From positions 62,001-126,000 of the forward strand of contig JAHLKG010000025.1 of assembly GCA_025526995.1 (NCBI GenBank): DNA of 64,000 nucleotides. The letters are read 5' to 3'. Shown in pieces: positions 1 through 12,323 of this stretch (the stretch's first letter is position 1; the number at the start of each line of letters is the position of its first letter). Both the position numbers and the translations under genes were made by a program. The notes under the pieces were generated by a model that searched no databases, was not told where the DNA came from, and worked only from the letters and a program-made list of their open reading frames with translations. The DNA comes from Powellomyces hirtus. Its lineage: Eukaryota; Chytridiomycota; Chytridiomycetes; Spizellomycetales; Powellomycetaceae.

Positions 1-1
1 A

Positions 2-328
2 TCTCCGGATGGCCCACCAAGTACGAACATCCGATCCATTGAGGCCGCCCTGGTACCGAAGCCGCAATCCGTCCGGTCTCAGCAGCGGCGACTGAGGCTT
101 TTGCGCGCAACCGAAGTTGGCGTTTGTTGGATGACTGCAATCAGCTTCGCAGGCGCTCTATGTGCCATTGTCGCCAATCTCTTCCTCTACGACCCGGACA
201 ACCCTTACTATCTCCCTTATGGAGTCCTCGTCTCTCTCGCGTGGTCTACCCCGATCTGGCATGCAGTCTTTGCCTTTTCTTACATCAAAGCAGTCAAGGA
301 TTTGATGAAGCAGATCCAACGGGCATGA
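2..328 (+). CDS. C-terminal end of a multi-pass membrane protein (partial)
   Basis: The frame is open from the first bases of the window to a TGA at 326-328, giving about 108 residues of a C-terminus whose start lies upstream. The first 40 residues are polar and Arg-rich and look like a cytoplasmic loop. Two hydrophobic segments follow: one around WMTAISFAGALCAIVANLFL, and a second around the LPYGVLVSLAW stretch, separated by a short acidic Asp/Pro/Asn/Tyr turn. The protein then ends in a short basic tail (KAVKDLMKQIQRA). The last two helices of a seven-helix receptor or a transporter would look like this. No family motif is visible, so the function is unknown. An exon boundary inside the visible part cannot be excluded. 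Confidence 0.55.
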   Translation, partial: SPDGPPSTNIRSIEAALVPKPQSVRSQQRRLRLLRATEVGVCWMTAISFAGALCAIVANLFLYDPDNPYYLPYGVLVSLAWSTPIWHAVFAFSYIKAVKDLMKQIQRA

Positions 329-1385
329 AACACAGATATCGAGACTCGAGATAGTTTTGACGGCCCGGCCCCCGCGTCATCGCGGAGTGACGACGTAGAG
401 GGAAGCGGCCGGATATGAATCAAGTAATAGTAGGAAAAGCTAGTGGACAGTGTAGTAAAGATCGTCTAGTGCTACTGTATTATGATATCAGACTACGATA
501 CTACTTGCATGCCACGTTACCGGGCACAGATAAGTGTATAATGGTCATGTTGTGCTTGTCGATTTGATATCGGTCGCTCGCTCGCCTCAAAGTATGAGGA
601 AAGCCTGTGCTACCAGCCAGCACGTTTAGGACCAATCTATAGACATTACTTCGTTGCGCTGGTCCTAGGGACCACCGTGTTGTTGCCGACATAGTTCATC
701 GGCCTCCTTGCCGTCCTGCAGGCTCACATAAGACTTTCACCTTGCCTCACCATGGGGCAGCCATCCGGCTGACGATGCGCTCCGCTGCAACGAAGGTCGA
801 CAACCTTGTCTGCGCCTCGCATGTCGCAGATGCCAAACGGCGTGAGTCAGGGTTTCCAGAGCAGAATCTACTTCAGTGTTATCAACATTAAGGATGCACC
901 TCCAGTCCTTCCTCTACGTGCACAAGAGCAGGAACCAAGTCTTGTTTGCCTCCGCGCACCCCAGGTGTAGGACAGAGCTCCCGGCCCAACAAATGGGATG
1001 ACTGTGCAAATCTCCTTCCATCGCCTCCTTTGCGGTCGTCGCTCAACATCATTCAATCGAGGACCAAATGCACAAGCAGCTCAATAACCGGTTGATGTTG
1101 GTCAGCCATATCGCGTCTTTGCTGGTGACAGTCGGCGTGCACAAACGAGCTCTCAACCCAATATATCGCGACCTCAAATCTCGTCGCCCGAATTAAATAG
1201 AATGGATTATCAAACACTTTTGTATTTGCTGCGCAATTCTTGCAACTTTCGTCATCCCCTTCCCGACAAACCTTCCCATTAACACCCATTACCACTTACT
1301 TCTAAACTATTCCCATATATCTCTCTCTCTCTCTCTCACTCTCTCACACACACATACGCACACGTCTCAAGTGTCAACGAACGGG
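329..1385. other. Intergenic, promoter side of the kinase gene
   Basis: No convincing coding exon is visible. The distal part is mixed sequence. Close to the kinase start there is a pyrimidine-rich stretch with a CT/CA microsatellite (about 1320-1360), typical of fungal 5' leaders. Confidence 0.5.
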
Positions 1386-4300
1386 ATGCAGCACAGCAAC
1401 TCGCCTCCACAACAACGCAAGGCCTCCCTCGTCGAGCGCGCCCAAAACGCAATCGAGGCAAAGCTGCTCAACAACACGGGCCTCAGAAGAGTCTCCACTA
1501 CCCCCGTCTCCTACCACCACTCCTCCTCCAGCAGCCTCAACACAAACAACAAAAGCAGCAACCCTGTCCTCCAGTCCTCCGCCTCTCTCGGCGTGCCCTT
1601 CTTCACCTCAAACACTTCCTCCTCTCAACATGGCAGCATCTCCAATCTGCAATTGTACTCGGACTCGGCACTCCCTGTGCAGGACCCAATGTCCATGAAC
1701 ATTGACGACTATGTCATTGGGGATCCCATCGGCTACGGCTCCTCGGCAGTTGTCTACATTGCCAAATACAAACCACTCAACATCGACGTCGCCATAAAGA
1801 TGATCGACTTGGACATGTTTGAAAGGAACCAGATCGATGAGCTGAGGGTAAGCCGTTCCCATTCTGTATATTGGGCCGAAGGAAAGAGAAAGAGGGAACA
1901 GAACGAGTGCTAGATGGGAGGCACCGACGGACCATGTGGAGTCAAGGAAAATGCGAGAGAAAAATGGAGTGGAGTGATAGAGAGTTCATGAAGAGCGTGG
2001 CTTTGTGGAAGCAAGCTGCTTGTTCTTCACCTTCTTTGCGCATGAGAACAAAGGTGCAACAAAGGGCGAGAGAGAGAGAGCCGCGAGATTTGTTGCTTGT
2101 TTAAATATGTTTACTCTGAACGGGACCGCTTGCACGGTTTTGGTGTTGTGCGTTAACCCCCGCTTTCCGGCATGATGGGTTAGAATTAGGGTTCTTCTAG
2201 TTTTCCTTCGTGGCCCTTGTTTCGCTCATGTATCTGATGTTCTCCATGTCTCTCCCTTGCCCGTTTATCACACAGAGAGAGATTCAGATCATGTCATTGT
2301 CAAAGCACCCGAACCTGCTGCCGGTCTACGGCTCGTTCGTGAACGGGGCCAAGCTGCTTATCGTGACACCCTTCTTGTCCTCGGGATCCTGTCTCGACAT
2401 CATGAAGACGGCCTTTCAAGATGGCATGGACGAGGTCTCAATAGCGACGATCCTACGCCAAGCTCTGGAAGGTCTAGTATATCTGCACAAGAACGGCCTG
2501 ATCCACCGTGACGTCAAGGCGGGGAACCTTCTAATTCACGAGGATGGTCTAGTCCAGTTGGCAGATTTCGGTGTCAGTTCCAGTTTGATGGATACGGGCG
2601 AACGAAAGGGATTGAGGAAAACATTTGTTGGAACTCCCTGTTGGATGGCTCCCGAAGTCATGGAGCAGAGCGGTTACGACTACAAGGCTGACATTTGGAG
2701 TTTCGGAATCACTGCCCTCGAGCTCGCGACCGGACACGCTCCGTTTGCAAAGTATCCGCCTCTCAAGGTCCTCATGCTCACCCTCCAAAACGAGCCTCCG
2801 ACTTTGGATCGCGATTCTACAAAGTACAAATACTCGAAACTGTTCAAGGAGATGATCGACATGTGTCTGGTCAAAGATCCTGTCAGGAGGTAAGAACCCT
2901 TCAATCATCCTGAAAATTAGGACGATGTTTCTCTTCACCTTTGACCCAATGGCGGGGGGGTTTTTTCCGACAGTGGAAACTAACAATTCTGTTCCTCTCA
3001 GACCTGCGGCAGAAAAGCTGCTTTCTCACCCGTTCTTCAAGCAAGCTGCGAAAAAGCGATCGTACTTGGTCACGGCCTTGCTGTCAAAATTGCCCCCAAT
3101 TACTCAGCGCGCCCACAATCGACGTGGCAATCGGGCAGAGAAAGAAGGCCCTTACAGCAAGGGCGTTTCGTGGGACTTTACCACGGCAGTCGAGGAACTA
3201 GGTCATCTGGTACAGAATCGTGAAGGAAACGAGCTCACAAGGCAAATCGTCACAGACGCATCCGGCACCGCGTTTGTCGATCCTGAATCAGGTGTGGCCG
3301 CGCCGGAGGGAAGGAAAGGCGTCAGCTTTGCGGCGGATGCAGGCGCAGGCGCTCCGTTGTCAGTGAAGAAGAGCAGATTCACTGTCGGAGGCAGCCCTGT
3401 CAACAGTCCGAATACTTCATCTGCGGCTCTCGCAATCGACATCGCGAACGGTGGGAACGCGGCTTCAACTCCTGTGGCTGGAAACTCGGGGACAGGAACT
3501 CCGGTCACCAGTACCGTGACGTCGATTGCTGGAAACAACAACGCCACCGCTGCCAACGCTCCAGATGGGGGCGGAGCAGCATATCGTGGGGATTTGGACA
3601 GCTCCCCCAATGCGGGCAGTCCACCTGCCGGAACGCCTATCTCGGGCCCCAACACCGCCGCGAATCCAGGAGAAGTGCGAAAGGGCAGATTTAGCGTCAA
3701 TCAGTCAGGGGGTTCTGGATCGAGTGCAACCGGAGCGGGTCCCTCAATCTCGACAATGCAGTCCTCGCCGTCATCCTCCTCGGCAAACCTGGTCGCAGAC
3801 ATCACGAAGCAGACCAACTCCCCCGTCGAAGCAAGAGACAATGAGCCACCATGTATGTGTATATAGCTATGGTCAAATTTTTGTGTGTTTTGCGCAAGTT
3901 GCTAATCTCAAAATGTCACTCTCAGTGGAGCGGAAACCTTCTCGTTTCGCAGTCCAGTCCCTGCCGAACCAATCCGGCACAACCTCAACCCCTCAAAGCA
4001 CCTCGTCGGCCCCGAACACGCCCCTGACGGCACCCTCGGCGGCCGCACCCTCACTCCCCGAATCGGGCTCTGCACCAGGGACACCCACCACCACACCCAC
4101 CCAGGGCGGTGAAACCATGCCCTCCCTCCCTCGGTCCCTCTCGGACCGTCGGGGTCGGTTTGAAGTGACCACGTCGGAAAAACCACCCCTGGCACCCTCT
4201 TCCGCCCAACAACAAACGCCCGGATCTACGACATCGGCCGAGTTAATTGATACGCTCTACACGAAACTCGAGACCCAACGAGCTGTTTACCTCGATATCA

Positions 4301-4521
4301 CGGCCGCGTTGGCGCAAAAGGGATTGTCGATGGAACAACTCGGTGTGCATGTACCAACCGGCGCGTTTGCGCCAATCCAACCGGTCCAGGTAGTCGATGA
4401 GCAAAGACAACAGCCACCGATAGCGGGCCAAGATATTGGGGCGATCAGTGTTGGGGGTGTGGAATGGCTGCGACGAGAAAATGAGGCGTTGCGACGCGAG
4501 ATTGAGAAACGGGATGCGTGA
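1386..4521 (+). CDS. OSR1/SPAK/Fray-type Ste20 protein kinase with RFxV-bearing tail
   Basis: Serine/threonine kinase, modelled as four exons: 1386-1847, 2276-2889, 3002-3852 and 3926-4521 (840 aa, all phases consistent). The ATG at 1386 is the first in-frame methionine. Residues 1-100 are Ser/Asn-rich. The kinase domain spans about 105-375 with VAIK Lys138, HRD at 231-233, DFG at 251-253 and an activation loop [14 protein letters not shown] whose Thr270 matches the WNK-phosphorylated Thr of OSR1/[14 protein letters not shown] and [17 protein letters not shown] are hallmarks of that subfamily. A GVSWDF element follows the domain. The long low-complexity tail contains four RFxV motifs (near 484, 588, 649 and 720) and ends in a predicted coiled coil. 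No CCT domain is visible. Family members control ion homeostasis and the cytoskeleton; the role here is inferred. Confidence 0.93.
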
Positions 4522-5127
4522 TCGCCGGTTTGGATGACACATCTTTTCCCCCCCTCCTCTGTTTCTTTCCCGCCCGCTTTGATGTCTCAGCAAACCTGCG
4601 CCTCCCTCTTTGTGCATAGATGCGCGACCCCCACATACGTACATACACAATCTCTGTATTTTCCTTTGTACTCTCTCTTCCTCAGTCTTTCTTTGTATCT
4701 CTTATTACAGTCGTGTCTTACTGAAATCTATCCGATTTATTGTAATCGTGCAAAGAACTGTGGAAATGAAATTCAGGCATTTCAATAGAAAAAACAGCCG
4801 CTTTGCCACAACCGCCACGACCACAAATTCAGGATTTAGTTCTTTTGTTCTGCGGTGTATGATCCTTGTACAATCTTCGTCATATAAAGTTTCAATTGTT
4901 TAAATGCTGTTTGTACTTTTGTCTGTTTTTTTCTCGTTAAAAAACCTTTGACAGCACGACTTCTTAGTAAACGGAACTTTTTCCCTGGTGGCAAGATGCA
5001 GTGATGTTTAGATGTAGATACTGTCAAGGCTTATCTCACAAACACTGTCAATGAGGTATTGTGCAACCCGCGACGCGACGCTGTCAATATCCCGCTTCAC
5101 CCTCCATTCCATCCCATCCGCGCACAC
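4522..5127. other. Intergenic, kinase 3' region and NPR2 promoter
   Basis: The first part is T/C-rich 3'-UTR-like sequence with AT-rich stretches near 4660-4990, followed by the NPR2 leader. No coding signal is seen. Confidence 0.4.
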
Positions 5128-7148
5128 ATGGACGCCTTCCAAGGGTTCCCCCCGGTGCTGGCCATCTTCTACTCGGAATTCCACCCGACGCAAGGTCCCA
5201 AAGTCTCATTCCAAGTGCCTGAAAACTTCTTGTCCTCCTCCACAGCGACCGCTGCCACCGCCAACTCATCCTCACTCGCTAACCCGCTGCCGCACCACCA
5301 CTCGCATTCAACACTAGCACTTGCGCAACAACCGCCACAGCAACCGCAGCCACCGGCTGCGACATTGCCTGCAATGACGCATTTGATGGCAGATGCGACA
5401 CCGACCCCCGCGAATACACCGAATTTTGTGGCGTTGTCACCGCAGGGAGGTGATGGCAGTAGGGGCATAAGGGAGCCGAGTACGACGATGAAACAACGAC
5501 AACAACACCACCACCACCAGGAAACGCCACACTATCACCAACATAGCACCCAAGCCACCCTTGATTTCGATTCTATCTCCGAATACATCATTCCCAAACC
5601 GGCGCTCTCGAACCGGCTCGTCACCATCTCGACGCCGCACTACAAGATCCTCTCTCACCCCGTCACCATCACGTCCGCGAAATACGAGCGCAATGCGCTC
5701 CTCTTCAATGTTTGCTTTGTATTTGAAAAGAACGCGCAGACAACTGTCTATGAGCAGGTTGTCCGGAAATTAGCGAGAACGTTGCGGTCTTTGGAGGTGC
5801 AGACAGGGTTCTTGAGTACGAGTGGTAGCGGTAGTGGTGCTGGTAGTAGTAGTAGTAGTAGCGATAGGGAACACATGAATATGCAGAGGAAGGGGAGTTA
5901 TGCGGAGGAGAATGAAATGGAGTGGGGCAAGGAGAATGCGGCCGAGAAGGCGACTCCGACATTGGGGAATATTTTGGAACAGATTTTGGAAGATTTGAAT
6001 AGCTATGCTGAATGTCAGATTCCCATCAGTGAGTATTCCCTTCCATGCGGGGGTTATCAGACACCATCGGCCAGATCAAACTTTCGCCCTGCAACACCAA
6101 CCCACCTTGACCATCAAACCCTCCCCTTTCCCTTCTTCAGATTCGGCCAGCATGATCAACCTCAAACTCTTTCCAAAATACGCAGACCCGCCGCCCGTGC
6201 ACGACTACCAAGTCCCCGTCCTCATTGTCAACCTCTCGCGGGTCATGGACAAGCACTGGGACATGACGATGCGACGCATCATCCCGCGCATCAACGGGGT
6301 GCACTCTGTGCGCAAGATCGCCGACCTTGCGGACGTGGACCCGTTGCTCGTCCGGATTGCCGTGCAGCATCTCCTGTACTATGGATGTGTCAAAATTGTC
6401 GACATTTTCTTGTTCTCGAACGTATATGCGGTCAAAAGCACCATCACTGGATTGCTGTACTCGAAGGGACTGCAGAAGGAGGTGGCGGGGTTTGTCACGA
6501 AACGAGAGCAACCGACTCCGACGACGCTGAGTACGAGTGGGGCTGCGCCGAATGCATCAACGAATCAGCAGATGGGGCACATGGTGACGACCCCGCCGCC
6601 GTTTGCGCTGCTGTTTTCCCTCTACTGTGCGCTGAAACCGGGGTTGACCGTCGCAGAGTGGATCGAGGAAAATAACGTTTGGGATCTTCATGTCGATGTC
6701 AGGTACATACATCATTGCTTTTCAAGAGCCATCCTTCACCCATCCTTCATCACGTCTCACAATGTCATTTCCATTTTCCAGACGCTTCATCCTCTTTGGC
6801 CTCCTCCACGGCTTTGTCTACCGCATCCACAAATACCCCATCTGGGTCGCGCGGGACTCTGAACCTCCATCACAACAAGCACCCCTCCCACTCACCGCTA
6901 ACAGCTCCACCGCCACCATCAGCACCGCCGGGTTAGTCGCCGCTCCTCCGCCCACGCCGCCCACCCTCCACCCGCAACAACAACAACAACAGCCACCCCA
7001 GCCCGTACCGAACAAAACCCTGAAACGGTTCCTGGACGGCACCAAGCATTATGATGCCCTATGCACCATGTTTAATTGTTCGCCGAGGGATTTGGATGAG
7101 ATTTTGGAAAAGGACGTCCCTGGAAGTGTGAGGTTCGTGTGGAAGTGA
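5128..7148 (+). CDS. NPR2: NPR2/NPRL2-type subunit of the SEACIT/GATOR1 complex
   Basis: Subunit of the GTPase-activating complex that restrains TORC1 when amino acids are scarce and acts at the vacuole. Three exons, 5128-6028, 6141-6702 and 6782-7148, join in phase to give 609 aa. The N-terminus has the family signature FPPVLAIFYSEFHPTQGPK. A low-complexity insert (Ser, Pro, Gln, His) follows, and then the longin-like block ISEYIIPKPALSNRLVTIS. The middle shows LIVNLSRVMDKHWDMTMRRI, and the C-terminal winged-helix part includes RRFILFGLLHGFVYRIHKYP. Human NPRL2 is about 380 aa; the extra length lies in two Gln/Pro/Ser-rich inserts (exons 1 and 3). The ATG at 5128 is chosen because the conserved N-terminal motif starts six residues later. 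Confidence 0.95.
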
Positions 7149-8303
7149 AAGGGGCAAAAAGTGAAACGCATCGACTGGAAAATCACTCTCCCTGCCGCGG
7201 CAAGGGACCGGGGCGGGGGTAAATTAGGGTTTACATATGTTCTATATACATTTTTGGCTATTCTTTTCGTCAGTTCCACAATACATCCCACATTATTAGC
7301 TTTTACGCCCGCTTCTCCCATCCCCTTTTACGTGTCCCGCGTTGCGCTGTCTCTCCCTCCTCCCGATCAATACACCCAGCACCTTCTTCCTTTCTTCTGC
7401 CACCGCCTTTTTCGCGCACCCTTCCCAAATAACGAAAACCTGTCACACCAACCTCAATACGATCAATAACGATTCGCGAGGAGCGGGCTCATGTGCGGGG
7501 CCGTGTAGCGGCCAATTTTCCCAAGACGTGAAGTTTGGACATGGTGAACACACGCCGTCAGAGTCGGGGCATTCTCCGGGCAGCGGTGGAGTCGTGTTAA
7601 GTCCCTCCTCCGCGGGCCCTGTCACGCATACAAACACCACACACGCTCCCATTCTTCATACTACGATTCCGGACTCACATTTCAGCGCCAGCGGACCCCG
7701 ACACACTCCCGGCATCTCAGCGCCGATAATCGGCGTCCCCATGTGCGCGCATATACGATGAGCGACGGGTTGGGTGGAGGTGGAGGAGTCCGCGCGTTGT
7801 GAAAAGCGCGTAAAAAACGCGTTGACGCCCGCCGGCGCCAACAGTATCTAGAAGCACTTCCAAAACCATTTCTCATCTGAGCCTATTAGAAACAAAACTT
7901 CCTTTCCAATGTCCCTTCTATCTCGTCTGCGTGGACCGCCACGGCGGCGGAGATCTTGACGATGTCCATGGTATCGTGGGTCGCCAGCCGCGACTACATC
8001 AAGAGGGTAGCAGGCCATGCGGGCACCGTATATCAGTAAAGGAAGAGGTATGCAGGAATGTTATTAGTCTATGACTCGAATAACCATTATTTTCGACAAA
8101 TCGGGACCAGGTTGATGCAGAGATGGGGAGCAGGTGGATGCTGTGGACGTGAAATAAGCTGCACCCATTGACGAGCACAGAAAGAGGGAGGAGAGTGAAA
8201 GAAGTGATTGTTTCTATTCTGGCAATGAGGATCATAAATGTTTCTATTGCTGTCATTCCTTGACAAATTCAATTCCACGTCTGTTGGCCAAACTGCTTGC
8301 CCC
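7149..8303. other. Intergenic, convergent 3' ends of NPR2 and the GPCR gene
   Basis: Both flanking genes end here. An open frame at 7342-7761 (+) reads as low-complexity Ser/Thr/Pro/His sequence without family features or splice context, so it is not called a gene. The rest holds AT-rich 3'-UTR-like sequence. Confidence 0.4.
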
Positions 8304-11300
8304 TCACCCCGTCAAGTGACCCGACCTAAATATCCCCAGCGGTGGATTTGCCGTCGTCCGAATCTGGATCAGCAAATCACTAGCGATCTCCTGACTCAGC
8401 ACAAACTCCAGCGTTCCATCCAACGTCACGATGGTGAGGGTTGATAGTCCACTATCCACCCCCTTCTCCGCCATATCACTCGTGTGCTGCATCGGTGTCG
8501 GGACCGCGCCGTCGGCCGCAATACTGCTAACTTCACCGGTCCCCTCACTGCGAATGATCGCGTTAGCGGTACGGTAGATTTGGGTTTTGCCGGATGTCGA
8601 CGATCCGTCAGTGGCGGGGAAGTCGATGCAGATATAGCCTGGGAGAGCGATCACCGTCGCAATTTTCCAGCGGGCGAGGAAGGAGAAGGAGAAGATGCTG
8701 CTCCCGCCCGCGGAGACGAGGGTCGGGACGTTGGAGAGGTGGAGGCCGTTTAGTTTATGGGTGTTGGTGGTGGGGGATCTAGAAGTGAGTGCCGAGAATG
8801 CCGCGGTGGTCTTGGCGTTGGTGCTGCTGCTGCCGGTTCCGCTTCCGATTCCGCTTCCCCTCACGGCGCCGAGGTTGGTGCCTTGGGCCCCCGTGGAACC
8901 GATGGATGTTTGATTGCGGAACAGAACAAGGAATTTGGGACCAAAGATGCAGAGGGATGTCACGCCCGTACCCACGACCACGGCTATGCTGCGGAGGAGG
9001 TAGTGGTAGCTTGCGAATGTCTATGCAAAAAAATCAAATGAATTAGAGGCAGAGTGCCGCCACACATTTGACATGAGTACGTTACCGTTGTGTAAACCAA
9101 GGGAATAAACACGGCACAGACGACGACGATATTATACACTGCCATCCCAATCCACTTCGTCTCATTGTACTCGGACACGACCTTACGATTCCGGTAACTC
9201 AACATGGTCGTCGCCGTCAGCAAAATCCCGTTAAACACGATGCTGATTGCAGTCATGACGTTTTGTACCCGGCCGTTGGGTGACATGCACGCGATGATCA
9301 CTTCAGAGTCGGTCACGGAGACGGCGATGGGAAGCGGGGCACTCGTGAGCACCCAGATCAGGGAGAGCAGGAATTCAATCAGCACGATGCTGTGCGGGGG
9401 AGAGAAAGTGAGAGGTAGTGGCAGAGTAGGGGGGGGGGATGGGACTTACGCTGCAGCGGACCCGAGGACGTGGCTGTCCGGGATAACGACTGCCATCATT
9501 TTCGGGTTATTGAAGATCTGAAGTGCGGCGCATGAAGACATTAAGTGCCGTGGTTCCATCGTTGTGTGCGCAAGATATGTGTGAACGACTCACTCTATAA
9601 ACTCTCCACGTCTTGGCGCCCAAGTTCGCAAACACGATTCCAAACCCGACATTCAAAATAAACGGTTGAGCCCCACACACGGCGGCGCTCATGTCCCCCA
9701 AGTACAATAACGGCGCCACGCCCACCCACACGAGTCCGACCAAAATTAGCACCAGCGATTTCCAACTCCCGCGCTTTATCACCGTCACGTTGCGGTTCCG
9801 ATACGTGACGACGATGGCGGTGAGGTGGGACGCGAGGAGGAGGGCGGACAGCGTGCTGAAGATGATACCCTGTGGCGAGGCCCAGGTTGGGTTGTGCCGT
9901 GTCGGGGGCGGCAGGTCGGAAGGGAGGGTCAGGGAGTTGCCAAAGAAGACGAGGTTGGAGGGTGTGAGGATGGGGTTGGATGTGGACCCGACCATTTCGG
10001 AGACGACGGGGTACTGGGTCAATTCAGCGTTGACTTCGCCGTTGACTTGAACGACCATTTGAACTGTGGATTTTGAAAAAGCATCAATCATGGGCACACG
10101 CACCCCACCTAGACCACATGCGCGCCAACTTACGCGTCTTGCTCATCGTATCCCCCTGCTCGTCAAACATCAAGGGACCATGGAACCCGGGTTTGCCCGT
10201 GTTGAAGATGGTGATGTTGGTGAAGGGCTGCATGTCCCACGCCGGGGCAACGTCACCAACGAGTTTGGGTTCCGTAAAGTCTGGATTGACGAGCATGGAG
10301 ACGTCGAGGGAGGAGTTGGATTTGATCACCTGTGGGCGCGTGAGGAGGGGCGGTTAGTTGGGGGCGTGGGGTAGGATGAGTGATGAGTTGAGAGGAAGAA
10401 AAGGGAGGGGGGGCCAGACGTACTTGGTCGAATCCGTGGAAAATGGCCATCGCGCAATCCCAAAGCCGACTACAAAAGAAAAACAATCAGAAGCGCGGGG
10501 GGAGGGTTGGAGAGGGGTGTCTGGTCAGCTCTCTTGTCCCGACACGTCACATTTCACTCACTCCCGACACGTACTCATCCTGCAAATAGCCCAAATCCGC
10601 CGCATCGCCGACGGGCGGGAACAAGGTCTCGTACTCGGTCTTGTACACCAAATACGTCTGCGTCGTGTAATCCGCGTCTTTGCTGATCTCCATGTACACG
10701 CTCGCAGCATTGGCGGTCGCGGTGCCCAGGTGGTGCGCGATGCTGAGCGGTTGGTAGAACGCGGACGAGTAGAGCCCAACGGCAAAATCAATCACGCCTG
10801 TTGCCAGTGAGACGGGGGTGAGTAGGTACTGCGAAGGAGCGGGACTGCTGTAGACGCGTTTTTACCGGAAGATGTGATCCAGACGGAATCGGGCCCGATG
10901 ATGCCGTTTCTATACGCCCTAATCCACAGCGCCGTCGCCTCAACCTCATTGGCTGCAATTGTAACCCACCCCCAACAAACAAAGTGTGAGAAAAAAAAAA
11001 CATCATCAACCTCACACACTCACGCAAAAGAATACTAACCACTAACAACCACCACGCGCGCCCGACTCTGCACCACGCTCTTGACCACGCTATCCAGCTC
11101 CGCATCGCTCAATAAACCGTCCGCATTAAATCCCTGCTGCACTAGGATCTTGATGCCCCATTTGTGCGCGCTCGAGATGATGCCTTTGCCGAATGAGGAA
11201 CCGAGGTCGGCGGCACTGGGGGGTAACGGAAAAAAAAGGGTTAGAGTGGGAGAGGGGGGTACGAGAGGTGACAACACCCTTACCTGTAGATGTATGCAAT

Positions 11301-12323
11301 GTTCTTCCATCCCATCTGATGCACGAAATCGACCATGCGCGCGCCGTAGCGGGTGGAAGAGAGTTGCATGCGAAAGATGTTGCTGAGAAACAAGAAAGAA
11401 GCACAAGAACAGAACCAAAAACAACCGCATCACCCCCCCGCACACCCAAACACCCCATGAGTTAGCAACCCTATTTTGTTTGCGAAACGAATCACTTCCT
11501 CTCGCCTCGCTTACGGGTATGAAGTCCGGTCCTCAAACTGCGACCCGCCCGCGTCCGCGAGACAGTTGGGGATGTTGTATCTGTCAAACACAAAAACCAA
11601 ACGCAGGACGGTCAGATAACTAATTCACATGCACACAAATTTACGGCGACACACACACAGACACACACTTACCCTGCAGTGACCAGCCCAGAATATACAG
11701 CTTGGCTCGTATACGCCGCTTTATAAAAGCCCAGAAATAAAAAAGAAGTCAATCCACAGCCCGGCGATTGAAACCTCAATGCTCGTTTGTTCCTTTGTTT
11801 TCCACTACTTACGCCCCACGACTGCAAACACGTTCTGGTTGACCACCTGGTACGCCGCCTGCATCGCCTCCCACTTCTCGGTCCCGCTTTCGTACGTGAT
11901 GAGGTCGATGTGGGTGTTGGGGAGGATGTCGGGTTGGCGGTTGACCCAACTACCAAAAAAAACAAACAAACAAAAAGTTACAAATAAATTAATCACCACA
12001 TCCACAACCCCCCCTTTTTTCTTGTTGCTGTTTCCCAATACTAACTGAACAGCCGCCTCCATGGTCCTCCGTCCCATCTCCCCATACGCGACGGTGCGTC
12101 GCGGGGCGCCTCCCTCGTCATACTCGTTCACGACCGCGCCTGTTTCGTTCCCGGCCGCATTCGTGGTTGTGAGGTCGGGCCAGATGAAGCCGAGTTTGAG
12201 CGTGTGGGTTGCTGGTTTGGTGGATGCGGTGACGGCGTGCGGGGCGAGTGTGAGTGTTTGTGTTAGAGTCAGGAGGAGGAGAAGGGGGACGGTCAGCGAT
12301 GGTACGAGTTTATGGGTATGCAT
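8304..12323 (-). CDS. Class C G-protein-coupled receptor (GABA-B/mGluR-like)
   Basis: Cell-surface receptor with a periplasmic-binding-protein-like ligand domain followed by a 7tm_3 bundle, about 975 aa. Exons, 5' to 3': 12323-12046, 11949-11813, 11718-11673, 11580-11515, 11382-11284, 11215-11040, 10952-10866, 10797-about 10562, 10469-10424, 10329-10134, 10063-9594, 9517-9450, 9389-9086, 9020-8304. The N-terminus is a signal peptide (LLLLLTLTQTLTL core). Ligand-domain motifs include LGFIWPDL, NIFRMQLSSTRYGARMVDF and DLGSSFGKG. Seven hydrophobic helices follow from exon 11 on; TM7 ends in FGPKF, the class C PKxY-like position. The cytoplasmic tail is Ser/Thr/Gly-rich. The exon 8/exon 9 join is uncertain: the best donor (GTGAGT) leaves the frame off by one. 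Such receptors are numerous in chytrids; the ligand is unknown. Confidence 0.85.

Noticed and set aside
7342..7761. 139-codon frame downstream of NPR2
   Set aside because: Low-complexity Ser/Thr/Pro/His composition, no splice or start context, lies between two convergent 3' ends.
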